A DNA stretch of 56,695 nt from Bryobacterales bacterium. Its GTDB lineage: Bacteria; Acidobacteriota; Terriglobia; Bryobacterales; UBA6623. The stretch lies in the NCBI GenBank assembly GCA_028819215.1, contig JAPPMG010000008.1:1-56695 (forward strand). The letters are read 5' to 3'. Shown one piece after another: positions 42,526 to 50,395 of the stretch. The translations under genes were made by a program, and so were the position numbers. The notes below the pieces were generated by a model. That model saw nothing but the letters and a program-made list of their open reading frames with translations, did no database searches and had not been told where the DNA came from. Within the stretch, counting starts at the first letter, position 1; the number at the start of each line of letters is the position of its first letter.

Positions 42526-43041
42526 ATGCTAAATACGTGCGGTCTTGTCTGGCGTGTCGAGACGCTGAACGACGGGGTGGACAGGGCGTTCGACGCGCTC
42601 CCGCCGACATACGGACGCGGTTTGCGCGCACTTGCCGATTGATTGCCACGGTTGGCTTGGAGCAAATGGGTACACCACATGTCGGGCACGTGACCGTTCC
42701 GCTCTGGGAAATGAGCCTCGATGGTCGGGATGGGATTGCCCGGGCGCTCCATGTCGCTGGAATTGAGCGGCGGGTCGTAGTGGTCCGCGTGTTCGTGAAG
42801 AAGACCCGTCGCACGCCACGCCGGGAGATCGAGGTGGCGCGTGCACTGATCGAAGCGCGGACGCGCGCGGGGTTCACCCAGGCGGAGGTTCACCCAGGCG
42901 GAGTTGGCGGTTCGGACGCAGACGACACAATCGGCGGTGGCACAGATGGAGAGGGGACGGGTGCCGCCGTCGATGCGGACGCTGGCGAAGCTCGCGCGAG
43001 CGACGGGTACTCGTTTGCGAATCAGCTTCGAGCAGGGGTGA
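42526..43041 (+). pseudogene. Fused and frameshifted HigB-HigA-type toxin-antitoxin pseudogene
   Basis: Three frames must be stitched. Frame 1 starts at ATG 42526 (RVETLNDGVDRAFDALP). A one-base loss near 42600 moves to frame 2: ADIRTRFARTCRLIATVGL, LWEMSLDGRDGIARALHVAG, then VVVVRVFVKKTRRTPRREIE, a Gp49/HigB-type toxin. Instead of ending, frame 2 runs directly into antitoxin sequence (ALIEARTRAGFTQAE), so the toxin end and antitoxin start are deleted. A 16-bp tandem duplication at 42872-42903 shifts to frame 3, which finishes an XRE antitoxin (TTQSAVAQMERGRVPPSMRT, then RLRISFEQG). Neither protein can be made intact. Confidence 0.85.
42872..42903. repeat. 16-bp tandem duplication in the HigBA-type pseudogene
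   Basis: GTTCACCCAGGCGGAG occurs twice back to back (42872-42887 and 42888-42903). Removing one copy restores the antitoxin frame (AGFTQAE then LAVRTQTTQ), so it is a recent-looking mutation. Confidence 0.92.
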
Positions 43042-43117
43042 GGCGGACTTGAGGCGGGATGACAGAAGCCTGCCGGCGCTCGGAAACGCGGTGCGTGCCG
43101 CCACGTGGCCTACGTAA

Positions 43118-43137
43118 TGACAGCATATATGCTATCA
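43118..43137 (+). promoter_or_regulatory. Palindrome before the PIN/RHH operon
   Basis: TGACAGCATATATGCTATCA is a 20-bp palindrome with one mismatched pair and a perfect 12-bp AT-rich core (AGCATATATGCT). It ends seven bases before the GTG of the PIN gene. It is a likely operator for the RHH antitoxin and overlaps any promoter. Confidence 0.6.
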
Positions 43138-43144
43138 TTCGAAA

Positions 43145-43570
43145 GTGAGGAGGGTCGTCGTCGATACGAGTGTCCTGGTTTCAGCGGTTCTTTCGCCAGA
43201 TGGGGCGGCACGGGAGGTCGTAAGGCAGTGTCTTCTGGCTCAAGCCCGGCCCCTAGTGAGCAATGCCCTGTTTCTCGAATACGAGGAAGTGTTGGCAAGA
43301 GACGAACTGTTCGCCGAGGCTTTGATCACCTCAGAAGATCGAGCGGTACTGCTGGACGCCTTCCTCAGTGTCTGCGAATGGGTCAGTATCACTTTTCTTT
43401 GGCGTCCGAACCTGCCCGACGAGTCTGACAATCATTTGATTGAGCTAGCAGTTGCGGGCCATGCGGGGTTGGTCATTACAGGCAACACCAAAGATATCTC
43501 AGGAGGTGAACTGATCTTCGACACGATTCGTATCGTCACGCCAAGCGCTTGGCTCAAGGAGGATGACTGA
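43145..43570 (+). CDS. PIN-domain toxin, putative
   Basis: 141 residues. It opens MRRVVVDTSVLVSAVLSP with D7, has LEYEEVLARDEL in the middle and LPDESDNHLIELAVAGHAGL near the end. That gives the acidic residues of a PIN RNase, and VITGNTKDI is the usual end of the fold. It belongs to the 'putative toxin-antitoxin system toxin component, PIN family' type. The toxin gene comes first and the antitoxin second. Complete length suggests function. GTG start; no strong SD. Confidence 0.87.
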   Translation: MRRVVVDTSVLVSAVLSPDGAAREVVRQCLLAQARPLVSNALFLEYEEVLARDELFAEALITSEDRAVLLDAFLSVCEWVSITFLWRPNLPDESDNHLIELAVAGHAGLVITGNTKDISGGELIFDTIRIVTPSAWLKEDD

Positions 43571-43571
43571 G

Positions 43572-43805
43572 ATGGCAACACTAACGATCCGAGTGCCTGA
43601 TGCCCATAGGGATCGGCTGGCTGCTATGGCCGCACAACGTGGCGTGAGCGTCAACAAGCTGATGGAGGAACTCTCCGCAAGGGCATTGGCAGAGCACGAT
43701 ACCGAGATGCGGTTTCGACTGCGAGCGGCCCGCGGCACTGTCACGCGTGGGCTGGCAGTGCTCGAGAATCTGGATCGCAGGCATTCGCTAGGCAAAGTTC
43801 CATGA
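43572..43805 (+). CDS. Ribbon-helix-helix antitoxin partner of the PIN toxin
   Basis: 77 residues from ATG 43572. MATLTIRVPDAHRDRLAAMA, then AQRGVSVNKLMEELSARAL, is an Arc/HicB-type RHH fold with a C-terminal extension. The start is chosen because AAGGAGG is nine bases upstream; an in-frame ATG at 43563 would overlap the toxin end. It begins one base after the toxin stop, which is typical of coupled modules. Confidence 0.87.
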   Translation: MATLTIRVPDAHRDRLAAMAAQRGVSVNKLMEELSARALAEHDTEMRFRLRAARGTVTRGLAVLENLDRRHSLGKVP

Positions 43806-43829
43806 TGTAGCGCTATGCGTGCGCACCCT

Positions 43830-43877
43830 CTACCTGCTGCCCCCACACCGCCTCGTCCAAGCGATGCTCCAGGCCAC
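43830..43877 (-). pseudogene. RelE-type toxin remnant (15 codons)
   Basis: Directly after the 83-residue antitoxin gene, a GTG opens MAWSIAWTRRCGGSR and stops. The first ten residues match the beginning of RelE/ParE toxins (M-A-W-x-I-x-W-T), and the rest of the gene is missing. The start lies seven bases after the antitoxin stop. Too short for certainty on its own; the position supports it. Confidence 0.5.
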
Positions 43878-43884
43878 GAGCAAC

Positions 43885-44136
43885 TCACTGTAGGCGCAAT
43901 TCTCGCTCGATCTCCTCATGCGGGATCCGCTTGCCGCCGTTTTGCCTGAGCCATCCTTCCGCCTCCGCGACCGACCGTGCTTCTTCCTCGGTTTCCGGCT
44001 CGTCAGATTCCGGGGCGTTGCGGCAGGCAGCAGCAAGTGGGCTTGGGTACGTGGCTAGGAATTTCTTCAAGCCTACGACTTGCCTGTCAGTCATCCGATC
44101 GATCTCTTCGTGAACTTCCTTGCGGATTTCAGACAT
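43885..44136 (-). CDS. Small antitoxin-like protein
   Basis: 83 residues. EVHEEIDRMTDRQVVGLKKF, then LATYPSPLAAACRNAPESDE, then an acidic linker (PETEEEARSVAEAEGWLRQN) and IPHEEIERELRL. This is the pattern of small antitoxins that pair with RelE/ParE-like toxins: an N-terminal helical part and an acidic, partly disordered C-terminus. No strong family name. A toxin start of 15 codons follows it directly. Confidence 0.65.
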   Translation of the reverse strand: MSEIRKEVHEEIDRMTDRQVVGLKKFLATYPSPLAAACRNAPESDEPETEEEARSVAEAEGWLRQNGGKRIPHEEIERELRLQ

Positions 44137-44428
44137 TTCAACTTCTCCCGCGTCCTTCGTTGTAGGCCTGCGTCGAGTGGCTGTCCCAATGCCGTTATGA
44201 GCCGCGCACCCACCAATATGCTCGGAACATAACTGAAGACCGCCCCGAATTCCTCCTTGACGAATGCAACGCTATTTTGGCAATCAGTTGCGACCAAGGT
44301 CGGTTGTGATCGTCCGTTACCTTGCAAGCTGGTCGCACCGTCGAACAAGCCCATCGATTGGGACGACGTGGCTGCGGACCGCCTTGATCAACAGCCAAGT
44401 GGCCTAGGTTCAGTCAAAGCACCGGGCG

Positions 44429-46174
44429 TCAACGTCGCTCGTAGGCGTGAAACACGTACTGCTGCACCATCCGCTGCGTGTTGAAGAAAGAGCCGTTCAG
44501 CGAGATTGCCCCGCGCATCACGGCCGCGTAGGCGTTGCGTTGTTCGTAGAACAGCGGGAGCACGACCCGCTCCAGTTTGTCGTAGAGGGCGTGCGCGACG
44601 CTCACCCGATCATCGAGCGCGCCCCGGTAGTTCGCCGCCGACCATCCGGTCACTCCTTCGACATGGCCTTCGAGCCACCAGCCGTCCAGCACGCTCAGGC
44701 TCGGCACGCCGTTCAGGGCCGCCTTCATCCCGCTGGTCCCGGACGCTTCGCGGGTCTTCTCCGGCGAGTTCAGCCATAGGTCCGCCCCGCTCGTAAGGAT
44801 CCGGCCCAAGGCCATCTCGTAGTTCTCCAAATAGACGATCTTGACTAGCCCCTCCAAGGCGCGAGCCGCCTCGTGGACATCCTGGATCATGCCCTTGCCG
44901 CCCTCGTCGCGCGGATGCGCCTTGCCGCCGAACACCAGTTGGAACGGCCCAACATGGCGGGCTATCCAGCGCAGCCGATCTAGGTTCTGAAACAGCAAGT
45001 CGCCGCGCTTGTATGGCGTCGCCCGCCGAGCGAAGCCGATCGTGAACGTCTCTTCGTCCAGCACTTCGCCCGTGCGGTCGCGCACGGTCCTAATCAGCGC
45101 TAGCTTTGATTGATGGTGCGCCGCGATGATCTCTTTTGCGGGTATGTCGCTGGCGTAGCGCAAGTAAACGCTGTCCCTGCGCCACTCCGGGATGTGGCGG
45201 TCGAAGAGAGCGCCCATCGCCGCGGCCGCCCAGGTAACCGGGTGGATACCGTTGGTCACGCCGCGGACGCGGTAGCTGGGGAACATCTCCTGCGAAACCG
45301 ATTGATGGATCTTCGCGACGCCGTTGGCATAGCGCGAGCACTCGAAGGCGAGCTTCGTCAGGTTGAGCACGTCGCCCTCGAGCAGCCGGGCGGCTGCCAG
45401 CAGGTCTGTTCTGGGCTCGCCAAGGACCTGTTCCACCAGCGACCGGTGGAAGCGATCGTGCCCGGCCGGGACGGGCGTGTGCGTGGTAAACACGCACCTT
45501 TCTCGAATCGTCGCCAAATCCGCTTTCGTGGGGCGCTTGCCGCGCCGGGACTCAATCTGCGCCTCCAGCAGCGACAGGCCCAGCAGGGACGAGTGCCCCT
45601 CGTTCATGTGATAGACCTCGATGCCGCCGTGGCCTAGAGCGGCCAGGATCCTCTGGCCTGCTATGCCCAGGATCGCCTCTTGACAGAGTCGATAGCGGTC
45701 ATCGCCGCCGTAGAGATAGTGCGTCAGAGCGCGGTCCGCGTCGCAGTTCTCTTCAAGATCGCTGTCCAGCAGGAATACCGGGACGCTGTGGCCCGTAACG
45801 CCGGTGACGGTGAAGCGCCAGCAGCCGATGGCGACGTCGCGGCCCTCGATCTCGATCGAGACTTTGGCATCCATGCGCTCCAGCACGCCCTCCGGCGTCC
45901 ACTCGGCTGGATGTTCTGCCTGCTGCCCGGCGATGCTGAGGGACTGGCGGAAGTAGCCCTTGCGGTACAGCAGCGTCACCCCGATCATCGGAATGCCCAG
46001 GTCGGCCGCCGAACGAAGGGTGTCCCCTGCGAGCACGCCCAGGCCGCCCGAATACGTCGGGATGGCCGTGTCCAACCCGATCTCCATGGAGAAGTAGGCC
46101 ACGCCCGCCAGGCTGCTGCCCGACCCTGCTGCCGAGACCGAGTCGGTCGGTATTGTTGTCATGGTGTCAAGCAC
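44429..46174 (-). CDS. glgP: Alpha-glucan (glycogen) phosphorylase
   Basis: 581 residues, GT35. It shows AYFSMEIGLDTAIPTYSGGL, GGIEVYHMNEGHSSLLGLSL, TTHTPVPAGHDRF and GVTNGIHPVTWA. FARRATPYKRGDLLF and EASGTSGMKAALNGVPSLS follow, the latter with the Lys that holds pyridoxal phosphate. It releases glucose-1-phosphate from alpha-1,4-glucan. It is of the shorter 'alpha-glucan family phosphorylase' class. It overlaps the end of glgA by eight bases from GTG 46174, or starts at ATG 46162. It runs divergently from the glgX-malQ-glgB operon. Confidence 0.93.
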   Translation of the reverse strand: MLDTMTTIPTDSVSAAGSGSSLAGVAYFSMEIGLDTAIPTYSGGLGVLAGDTLRSAADLGIPMIGVTLLYRKGYFRQSLSIAGQQAEHPAEWTPEGVLERMDAKVSIEIEGRDVAIGCWRFTVTGVTGHSVPVFLLDSDLEENCDADRALTHYLYGGDDRYRLCQEAILGIAGQRILAALGHGGIEVYHMNEGHSSLLGLSLLEAQIESRRGKRPTKADLATIRERCVFTTHTPVPAGHDRFHRSLVEQVLGEPRTDLLAAARLLEGDVLNLTKLAFECSRYANGVAKIHQSVSQEMFPSYRVRGVTNGIHPVTWAAAAMGALFDRHIPEWRRDSVYLRYASDIPAKEIIAAHHQSKLALIRTVRDRTGEVLDEETFTIGFARRATPYKRGDLLFQNLDRLRWIARHVGPFQLVFGGKAHPRDEGGKGMIQDVHEAARALEGLVKIVYLENYEMALGRILTSGADLWLNSPEKTREASGTSGMKAALNGVPSLSVLDGWWLEGHVEGVTGWSAANYRGALDDRVSVAHALYDKLERVVLPLFYEQRNAYAAVMRGAISLNGSFFNTQRMVQQYVFHAYERR

Positions 46175-47969
46175 TCGCGGTGCGTGCGGACGCGCGCGAC
46201 AGCGCCAGCTTGGGTGCCCTGCCAGACACTGGGAGGCGCGCTCCGTACAGCCGGGCGTAGCGTTTGAGCGTTGCTGTCCAGTTGTACTTCTCGCGGACTT
46301 CTCGGTCCGCCGCCCGTTGCATCCGCCCCAAGGCGTCCGGATTCGCAGCCAAGGCTAGTGCGCGGCGCATGGCACTCACTAGGCCGCGCAGGTTCTCGCG
46401 ATCCGTGGTGGCAAAGTAGCCGAGGCCAGTCACGCCATCGATGACCTTCGACAGGCCGCCAACTTGGTTGACGATCGGCAGGTTGCCGTTCAACTGAGCG
46501 ATCATGTCGATCAGCCCGCACGGCTCGTAGCGCGACGGGACGAGCAGGAAGTCCCCCGCTGCGTAGATCCTGGCCGCGAGACTGTCGCTAAACCCCTTGA
46601 TCACTGCCACCCGGCCGGGAAACTCCTCTGTCAGCCGCAGCAGGCCGGAGAAGACGAACGGCTGGTTGCCCTCGCCCAACACGCACAGGGCAGCCTCGGC
46701 GTTCGTGCCGAGCACTTCCTGAGCGGCGCGCACGGCGATGTCCACGCCCTTTTGGTCAGTCCAGCGGCCAACGAAGGTGAACAGGCAGCCGCCATCAACC
46801 AGACCCCGCAAGCTACCGTGGCGGTCCGCGGAGCGCACGCCCCAAGCGGGGTCCAGGTTGCGCTTGGAAACCTGCCTCGCGAAGCGCTTGCGGAAGGCGG
46901 GCTTCCAATCGAAGCCGCCGGCATCCGAGAGACGCATGCCCACCTGCTTGCGGATCGCTTCCGGGCCCTTCAGTGCAGCCGAGACGCCGTTGGCGATGCC
47001 TTCGAGCGGGATCGAGTTCTGTGCCAGGAACTCCGAGAAGCCGCGCAGGTCGGCGTCGCCGCCCGAGGTGTGCATGTGCGCCCCTTGGACTTCCCAGGCA
47101 TAGCCGTCGCTGACTGTGGTGAGGTGGTCGGCGTACAGTGCAGACGCTGCGAACGGATCGAATTCTCCCTCGATCACGCACTGGGACACAGCCGCCAGCG
47201 GCAGGCCGCTCGCTGCCGCCACGAACCGCAGATCGGCGCAGCGCTGCCGATAGGAAACGCCGCAATTGTGGGCCGTCACCACGAAGCGGCTGTCCGCGCG
47301 CGGCGAGGGTGGCTCGGCAAGCTTGGCCATCATCGGCAACATGCCGGTGTGGGCATCGTGACAGTGGACAATGACAGGGCGGCGCTGCTTCGCAATCCAG
47401 GCCAAGGCAGCCTTCTGCAGCAGCACGTTCATCGCGAAATAGTCGAAGTGCCCGCTGCCCTCTTCGAGAGGGAGCGTCTTGGGCGGGGGCTCCGCGCCAC
47501 AGACCATGCGGTCCCCCTGCGAGGCCTCCAAGATCGCCTTCACTTCGCCGGCGGTGTAGGTGTACGGCCTCTGTTTGCCCACGAAGCGGTCGGCGACCAC
47601 TTGCGCTACTTGTAGGCGCGCTGGCCCGGAAAACTGGATCGTCTCGATCGCCGCCGGCTCGGTGCGGTGCGGATCGTCCGAGTAGGCCATCGGGATGTCG
47701 TGGGCCGCGGGATCCAGGTAGCGAACCTGGCGATGGTCCCAAGGCAACATCGCGGAGATGCGCTCGGCCAGCGCCCTTTGGCGGTCGTGGCTGTAGCGGC
47801 CGTAGTGCGGCAGAAAGATGGTGGAATGGAGGCCCTGCTTGACACACTCCAGTGCCAACTGCAGCACCACGTCGCCGACGCCACCGGCAGCGACAATTTC
47901 GGCGCACTCCCGCGCGACGTGGACGACGTGCGGCGCTTTGGTGCGCAAGGATGTCCTAGTGTTCTGCAT
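46167..47969 (-). CDS. glgA: Glycogen synthase (GT5)
   Basis: 600 residues. It has the nucleotide-sugar loop AAGGVGDVV (a variant of the usual KTGGLGDV), HCHDAHTGMLPMMAKL, FVVTAHNCGVSYRQ, and ANGVSAALKGPEAIRK. VGRWTDQKGVDIAVRAAQEV and SRYEPCGLIDMIAQL, with the catalytic E near the C-terminus, follow. It extends alpha-1,4-glucan from ADP- or UDP-glucose. It is 100 residues longer than typical GlgA, with the extra length in the middle, so it may differ in acceptor or regulation. First gene of the glgA-glgP operon. No glgC lies nearby. Confidence 0.9.
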   Translation of the reverse strand: MQNTRTSLRTKAPHVVHVARECAEIVAAGGVGDVVLQLALECVKQGLHSTIFLPHYGRYSHDRQRALAERISAMLPWDHRQVRYLDPAAHDIPMAYSDDPHRTEPAAIETIQFSGPARLQVAQVVADRFVGKQRPYTYTAGEVKAILEASQGDRMVCGAEPPPKTLPLEEGSGHFDYFAMNVLLQKAALAWIAKQRRPVIVHCHDAHTGMLPMMAKLAEPPSPRADSRFVVTAHNCGVSYRQRCADLRFVAAASGLPLAAVSQCVIEGEFDPFAASALYADHLTTVSDGYAWEVQGAHMHTSGGDADLRGFSEFLAQNSIPLEGIANGVSAALKGPEAIRKQVGMRLSDAGGFDWKPAFRKRFARQVSKRNLDPAWGVRSADRHGSLRGLVDGGCLFTFVGRWTDQKGVDIAVRAAQEVLGTNAEAALCVLGEGNQPFVFSGLLRLTEEFPGRVAVIKGFSDSLAARIYAAGDFLLVPSRYEPCGLIDMIAQLNGNLPIVNQVGGLSKVIDGVTGLGYFATTDRENLRGLVSAMRRALALAANPDALGRMQRAADREVREKYNWTATLKRYARLYGARLPVSGRAPKLALSRASARTASA

Positions 47970-48304
47970 GACTTCAGTCCTACCTGCCGATCCAGAGGCC
48001 GTAGACGGCAGCTGGACTTACCCGGCCGAGAGTGCAAATGCTGCGCAATGCCACGATTCCCCCAATAACCCAGACCGCGGCTTGCGTGCGTGAACTCGAA
48101 GTGAGAGAGACCACCACCCTCCCGAGCCAACGCGAACGGAGCGGTCTCTTCGACTATATTATCGGTATCGGCGGCGGCCGTCAAACCTGCTGCCCGAGAA
48201 CGCTCTCGGTCGCGCGCAGGAGTGATCTGGATGGCCTGAGCTCGTGGATTCCGGGCACGGCCCGCGTGCCTGGACAGCCGTGTCCCAGCGCTGCTAGCAA
48301 GAAC
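47970..48304. promoter_or_regulatory. Divergent promoter region of the glycogen operons
   Basis: About 335 bases between the starts of glgA (minus) and glgX (plus). It must contain promoters for both operons. I see no strong consensus promoter or riboswitch-like fold. Open frames running through it are extensions of glgX without homology. Confidence 0.45.
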
Positions 48305-50395
48305 ATGGGCAGAGCCGTATCTCGGGGGTCGCCCCACCCTCTCGGAGCGACCCTGTGCCTCGATGGCGTGAATTTCGCCCTGTTTTCCGAGCACTCCGAA
48401 GCGGTCGAGTTGTGCCTCTTCGATTCGCCGGACCAGCGGCGCCCGACAGAGGTGCTGCCGCTGGCGTCGCGCACGGGCCGGGTCTTCCACGCGCGTTTCG
48501 CCGGGATCAGGGCGGGCCAGATCTACGGCTATCGCGTGCGCGGACCGTGGGACCCCGGCGCCGGCCATCGATTCGACCCGTGCAAGGTCCTGTTGGATCC
48601 GTATGCCCGTGCTATCGCCCGCCCTCCGAAGTGGGGGCCGGAGGTCTATTCCTACAGGTCTGACCTCTATCCCAATCCGGCTGCGCTGGATCAACACGGG
48701 AGCAATCTCGACAGCGGCGACTGCTCCCCGCTGGGCATCGTGGTCGATACGGCCCCTCCTCTCAGCGCGGCGACCAGGCCTGGCACGAGCTGGCGCGACA
48801 CGCTGATCTACGAGTTGCATGTCCGGGGCTTTACGGAACTGCACCCGGAAGTGGATCCAGGCTTGCGAGGCACCTATGCGGGCTTGGCGTCCGAGCCCGT
48901 CCTGGAACACCTGCGCAGCCTGGGCGTTTCGGCCGTCGAACTGTTGCCCGTGCAGCACTTTGTCGACGACCACCGGCTGAACAAACTCGAGCTGACCAAC
49001 TACTGGGGCTACCAGCCGCTGGGCTACTTCGCGCCCGAACCGCGCTACGCCGCGGCCACTGGCGCGGCGGTCGCGCAGGAATTCCGCGACATGGTGGAGC
49101 GCTTTCATCAGGCGGGCATCGAGGTCATCCTCGACGTGGTCTACAACCACACGGCGGAGCAAGGCCACGATGGCCCCACCCTGTCGTTTCGCGGCATCGA
49201 CAACGCCAGCTACTACCGCTTGGAGCCTGGCGACAGGCGCCGCTACGTGGACCACACCGGGTGCGGCAACACGCTCAACGCCCAGCATCCGGCCGTCGTG
49301 CGCCTCGTCATGGACAGCCTGCGGTACTGGGTAGAAGCGATGGGCGTGGACGGTTTTCGATTCGACCTTGCCACTGTCATCGGGCGCACTGAGCGCGGCT
49401 TTGACCGCCGTGCGCCCCTTCTCGCCGCGATCACTCAAGATCCGGCCCTCCGCTCTGTCAAACTCATCGCCGAGCCGTGGGATCTCAACCCCCACGACGG
49501 CATGCAACTCGGCAACTACCCTTTCGATTGGGCAGAGTGGAACCTGCGATTCCGCGACGACACCCGGCGTTTCTGGCGCGGTGATGCCCACATGGTTCCG
49601 CGCTTGGCCTCCCGCCTGGCCGGCAGCAGCGATGTCTTCGGGCCCCGTCGCCGTTCGCCCCAATCCAGCGTCAATTTCGTAGCGTCCCACGATGGCTTCA
49701 CGTTGGCGGACCTCGTCACTTACACGCGCAAGGACAACTCCGCCAACGGGGAGGGCAACCGTGACGGGGAGTCGAACAGCCACAGCTGGAACTGTGGCGC
49801 AGAGGGCCCGACTCGAAACGGACAAGTACTGGCCGTGCGCGAGCGGCAGCAGCGCAATCTGCTCGCAACTCTGCTCCTGTCACAGGGTGTGCCGATGCTC
49901 GCGGCCGGCGACGAGTTCGGACGCACGCAGCGGGGAAACAATAACGCCTACTGCCAGGACAATCGGATCAGCTGGGTCGACTGGGCCCAGGCGGAAGGCA
50001 GTTCGCTCCTGGGATTCGCGCGGCGATTGGTCCAGATCCGTCGGAACGAACCAGCCCTGCGGCGCGAGCGCTTCTTCGAAGGGCTCATGGATCCTGAAAC
50101 CGGGCTCAAAGATGTCGCCTGGCTTCATCCGAGCGGTGAAGAGATCGCTGCCGGGGACTGGAGCCGCGACAGCCTGCAGTGCTTCGGCGCACTCGTTGCC
50201 GCCGGTGGCAGCGCTGCGTTGCTGCTGCTGTTCAACGGATCGGAGCGCCGGTGCGTCTTCTGCCTGCCGGAGATGGCCGGCTGGAAGGTCGAGCTTGACA
50301 CAGCGCAAAACAGTCTTGCACCGACTGAAGTGGACGACCGTGAATACCCATTGACCGATCGCAGTTTCGCGCTGCTGAGGGCGGCAGGTGGTTGA
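48305..50395 (+). CDS. glgX: Glycogen debranching enzyme (GlgX-type isoamylase)
   Basis: 696 residues from ATG 48305. The N-terminal CBM48 region has HPLGATLCLDGVNFALFSEH. The GH13_11 barrel has ELLPVQHFVDDHRL, YNHTAEQGHDGPTLSFRGID, DGFRFDLATVIGR with the nucleophile Asp, KLIAEPWDLNPHDGMQLGNY with the acid Glu, and FVASHDGFTLADLVTY. It removes alpha-1,6 branches from phosphorylase-limit glycogen. It overlaps malQ by eight bases. The start is chosen at MGRAVSRGSPHPLGA; the frame open from 48032 has no homology. Confidence 0.92.
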   Translation: MGRAVSRGSPHPLGATLCLDGVNFALFSEHSEAVELCLFDSPDQRRPTEVLPLASRTGRVFHARFAGIRAGQIYGYRVRGPWDPGAGHRFDPCKVLLDPYARAIARPPKWGPEVYSYRSDLYPNPAALDQHGSNLDSGDCSPLGIVVDTAPPLSAATRPGTSWRDTLIYELHVRGFTELHPEVDPGLRGTYAGLASEPVLEHLRSLGVSAVELLPVQHFVDDHRLNKLELTNYWGYQPLGYFAPEPRYAAATGAAVAQEFRDMVERFHQAGIEVILDVVYNHTAEQGHDGPTLSFRGIDNASYYRLEPGDRRRYVDHTGCGNTLNAQHPAVVRLVMDSLRYWVEAMGVDGFRFDLATVIGRTERGFDRRAPLLAAITQDPALRSVKLIAEPWDLNPHDGMQLGNYPFDWAEWNLRFRDDTRRFWRGDAHMVPRLASRLAGSSDVFGPRRRSPQSSVNFVASHDGFTLADLVTYTRKDNSANGEGNRDGESNSHSWNCGAEGPTRNGQVLAVRERQQRNLLATLLLSQGVPMLAAGDEFGRTQRGNNNAYCQDNRISWVDWAQAEGSSLLGFARRLVQIRRNEPALRRERFFEGLMDPETGLKDVAWLHPSGEEIAAGDWSRDSLQCFGALVAAGGSAALLLLFNGSERRCVFCLPEMAGWKVELDTAQNSLAPTEVDDREYPLTDRSFALLRAAGG

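Noticed and set aside
44091..44354. 87-codon minus-strand frame ahead of the 83-residue antitoxin
   Set aside because: It overlaps the antitoxin start and shows no family signal; left unannotated.
47606..49825. Very long minus-strand open frame (739 codons) across the glgA/glgX divergence
   Set aside because: It is antisense to glgX over most of its length, lacks any family motif and has a composition typical of high-GC shadow frames.
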